Source: DASXRU01 sp039933315 (GTDB lineage: Bacteria; Acidobacteriota; Blastocatellia; Pyrinomonadales; Pyrinomonadaceae). From it: a stretch of 22,779 nucleotides of DNA. Location of the stretch: contig JBDTOI010000054.1 in NCBI GenBank assembly GCA_039933315.1, positions 1 through 22,779 on the forward strand, given 5' to 3'. The notes beneath the pieces are model-generated. The model ran no database searches, was not told the origin of the DNA, and saw nothing but the letters and a program-made list of their open reading frames with translations. The position numbers and the translations under genes were made by a program. Numbering within the stretch: position 1 is the stretch's first letter; the number at the start of each line of letters is the position of its first letter. Shown in pieces: positions 21,636 to 22,779 of the stretch.

Positions 21636-22103
21636 TCAGTTCGAATTTTGTTTTTGATTTCTGTGGGAGGGAAGTTCGAGGGGTTGCGGTTGTTGTGCCG
21701 CGTGAGGATGCGCGGCTCCGGCATATACCTTTAGCTTCTTGGCCATGGCCTTACCCAATTTCGATTTTGGTAGCATTCCCCTGACAGCGAGCTCGATTAC
21801 ACGTTCCGGATGTTTGGCAAACTGGTCGGTCGCGGAAATCTCGCGCAACCCTCCGGGGTAAAGTGTGTGTCGCCGGTAGACCTTCTGGGTGGTCTTGGAT
21901 CCGGTGAACACAGCCTTCTCGGCATTGATCACCACAACGTGATCGCCCATATCCAGGAACGGCGTCCAGGCGGGATTGCGTTTGCCGGAAAGAATGCTCG
22001 CCACTTCGGTGGCGAGATGACCTACGGTCTGGCCAGCGGCGTCAACCACATGCCACTTTCGATTTTGAGCCAGTCCGGTGCCGCTGGGAAAGTACGTTGA
22101 CAT
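21636..22103 (-). CDS. rplM: 50S ribosomal protein L13
   Basis: A 155-residue early-assembly protein of the large subunit. RKWHVVDAAGQTVGHLATEV at 15-34, DHVVVINAEKAVFTGSK, YRRHTLYPGGLRE and AVRGMLPKSKLGKAMAKKLKVYAG are the family motifs; AHPHAAQQPQPLEL is followed by a short polar tail (about 12 residues) beyond the usual end. First gene of the long minus-strand ribosomal block, with a good promoter upstream. No strong RBS; the first residues precede the normal L13 start by a few. Confidence 0.97.
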   Translation of the reverse strand: MSTYFPSGTGLAQNRKWHVVDAAGQTVGHLATEVASILSGKRNPAWTPFLDMGDHVVVINAEKAVFTGSKTTQKVYRRHTLYPGGLREISATDQFAKHPERVIELAVRGMLPKSKLGKAMAKKLKVYAGAAHPHAAQQPQPLELPSHRNQKQNSN

Positions 22104-22145
22104 AGATAAGTCTTTCTATTTTAAGCCTGTAAAACGCGAACGGCT

Positions 22146-22175
22146 AGAATACAGAAGCGGTCTAAAAATTGTCAA
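22146..22175 (-). promoter_or_regulatory. Sigma-70-like promoter for rplM-rpsI
   Basis: On the minus strand TTGACA (22175-22170), an exact consensus -35, is followed after 18 bases by TATTCT (22151-22146), four of six at the -10. Predicted start of transcription is about 35 bases before the rplM ATG. No other equally good promoter was seen for this block. Confidence 0.7.
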
Positions 22176-22372
22176 GCCGCTCCTGTTGCATCGTTCGTTC
22201 AGAGATCGGGTTGACCCAGTTGTGTCAGGCTGTGGAATGGGAAGGGTTTGCCGGTCGCCAATTAAAGCAACGTTTCTTACATTCCTGTTCAACTTCGCGT
22301 AACTTCCATTTTCAACTCTGGTACTCTAGTATTTCGTGTCGCCTTTGGGGAATATTGCGCTGCAATTGCCAG

Positions 22373-22448
22373 GCCGGCGTAGCTCAGTTGGTAGAGCATC
22401 TGATTTGTAATCAGAGGGTCGGGGGTTCGAGTCCCTTCGCCGGCTCCA
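22373..22448 (+). tRNA. tRNA-Thr (anticodon UGU)
   Basis: Acceptor stem GCCGGCG (22373-22379) pairs with CGCCGGC before T and CCA; the D arm AGCTCAGTTGGTAGAGC, anticodon stem TCTGA/TCAGA around loop TTTGTAA (anticodon TGT) and T arm GGGGGTTCGAGTCCC are all regular. The 3' CCA is genome-encoded. It reads Thr ACA and ACG codons. The promoter is not clear; TAGTAT at 22327-22332 with TTCCAT 17 bases upstream is a weak possibility. Confidence 0.97.
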
Positions 22449-22474
22449 TTTTCACGCCTGATGACTGTCGAATG

Positions 22475-22509
22475 GCGAAGTGTATTTGAGTCCCACCAGG
22501 CCACTTCGC
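22475..22509 (+). other. Inverted repeat in the spacer between the two tRNA genes
   Basis: GCGAAGTG (22475-22482) and CACTTCGC (22502-22509) are a perfect eight-base inverted repeat around a 19-base loop. No T-run follows, so it is a weak candidate for a terminator or a processing signal after tRNA-Thr. The rest of the 243-base spacer shows only a possible promoter near its end. Confidence 0.35.
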
Positions 22510-22651
22510 TCATCGTGAGAAGGTTGCAAAATGTCGTGAGCGAAAAGCAGTTTGATGTGACAGCGTCTAACTTGCAAACTTGATCGAACTCAGTTAAAGT
22601 TGCGAATTTGCGGCTGGGTCGGATTTTGTTCAGGGTGCGACAAGTTCAGGT

Positions 22652-22680
22652 TTGGCACTCCTGTCTGCATGCGTTGTGAA
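22652..22680 (+). promoter_or_regulatory. Possible promoter for tRNA-Tyr
   Basis: TTGGCA (22652-22657, four or five of six to the -35 consensus) is followed after 17 bases by TGTGAA (22675-22680), a poor -10. The predicted start would lie about five bases before the tRNA-Tyr 5' end, which is the right place, but the -10 is weak. Confidence 0.3.
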
Positions 22681-22691
22681 AGTATGAGTTT

Positions 22692-22779
22692 GCAGGGGTG
22701 GTCGAGCGGTTAATGGCACCGGGCTGTAAACCCGGCGGGCTAACGCCCTACGCAGGTTCGAATCCTGCCCCCTGCACCA
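22692..22779 (+). tRNA. tRNA-Tyr (anticodon GUA)
   Basis: Acceptor stem GCAGGGG (22692-22698) pairs with CCCCTGC before A and CCA; the anticodon stem CCGGG/CCCGG encloses CTGTAAA (anticodon GTA); a long class II variable arm follows (from about 22736), then the T arm with GGTTCGAATCC. The CCA is encoded, and the gene ends exactly at the window edge. GUA tRNA-Tyr is a queuosine substrate, so queA in this window would act on it. Confidence 0.97.

Noticed and set aside
22289..22513. Minus-strand ORF across tRNA-Thr reading GEGTRTPDPLITNQMLYQLS
   Set aside because: This is the antisense translation of a tRNA-Thr gene, a well-known spurious protein in databases; it also has no RBS and its frame is defined only by the tRNA.
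1..22779. CRISPR arrays, insertion sequences, prophage or plasmid genes
   Set aside because: No evenly spaced repeat-spacer units, transposase or integrase motifs, or phage structural genes were seen; the short repeats present are palindromes or 7-base tandem units.

Overview
The window looks like a chromosomal piece of an Acidobacteriota genome, most likely a Blastocatellia-type lineage. This is inferred from gene content and style: a zinc-ribbon Ser/Thr kinase with a polytopic C-terminal half, an mglB-mglA pair, a GlmR/GlmU/GlmS block, an S2 protein with a long disordered tail, and several kinds of small dispersed repeats. There is no rRNA, and no species-level assignment can be made from sequence alone. 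Nothing here looks like phage, plasmid, insertion sequence or CRISPR.

Layout. (1) 1-3055: a plus-strand receptor-like Ser/Thr kinase, possibly read from a leaderless mRNA, ends against a pair of inverted palindromic repeats that separate it from the convergent minus-strand block. (2) 3056-10820, minus strand, in transcription order: glmR(yvcK), glmU, glmS, mug-type DNA glycosylase, a 45-residue basic protein translationally coupled to mug, and a PcrA/UvrD helicase. The first three form a UDP-GlcNAc supply module (GlmS makes GlcN-6-P, GlmU makes UDP-GlcNAc, GlmR is the UDP-sugar-responsive regulator of GlmS in Firmicutes); the rest is DNA repair. (3) 10939-11835, minus: a TPR protein with a histone-H1-like Lys/Ala/Pro N-terminus. 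A roughly 370-base divergent spacer with a 16-bp-arm imperfect inverted repeat separates it from (4) 12208-13325, plus: mglB (roadblock) and mglA (small GTPase), the polarity switch module. (5) 13354-22103, minus, in transcription order: rplM, rpsI, rpsB, tsf, pyrH, frr, ruvA, ruvB, a YihY/BrkB membrane protein, queA and a GNAT acetyltransferase, i.e. ribosome, translation-factor, nucleotide, recombination and tRNA-modification functions. A good sigma-70-like promoter lies before rplM, and a strong hairpin plus T-run lies between rpsB and tsf. (6) 22373-22779, plus: tRNA-Thr(UGU) and tRNA-Tyr(GUA), the same order that precedes tuf in many bacteria.

Beyond ordinary gene content, the most noteworthy things are two heptanucleotide repeat arrays (one inside the pcrA reading frame, one as an inverted array between rpsI and rpsB), two families of palindromic repeats present as close pairs, a previously easy-to-miss small gene overlapping mug by ATGA, and the glmR-glmU-glmS linkage. 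I did not find a convincing entirely new multi-gene system; the repeats and the small coupled gene are the best candidates for undescribed biology.
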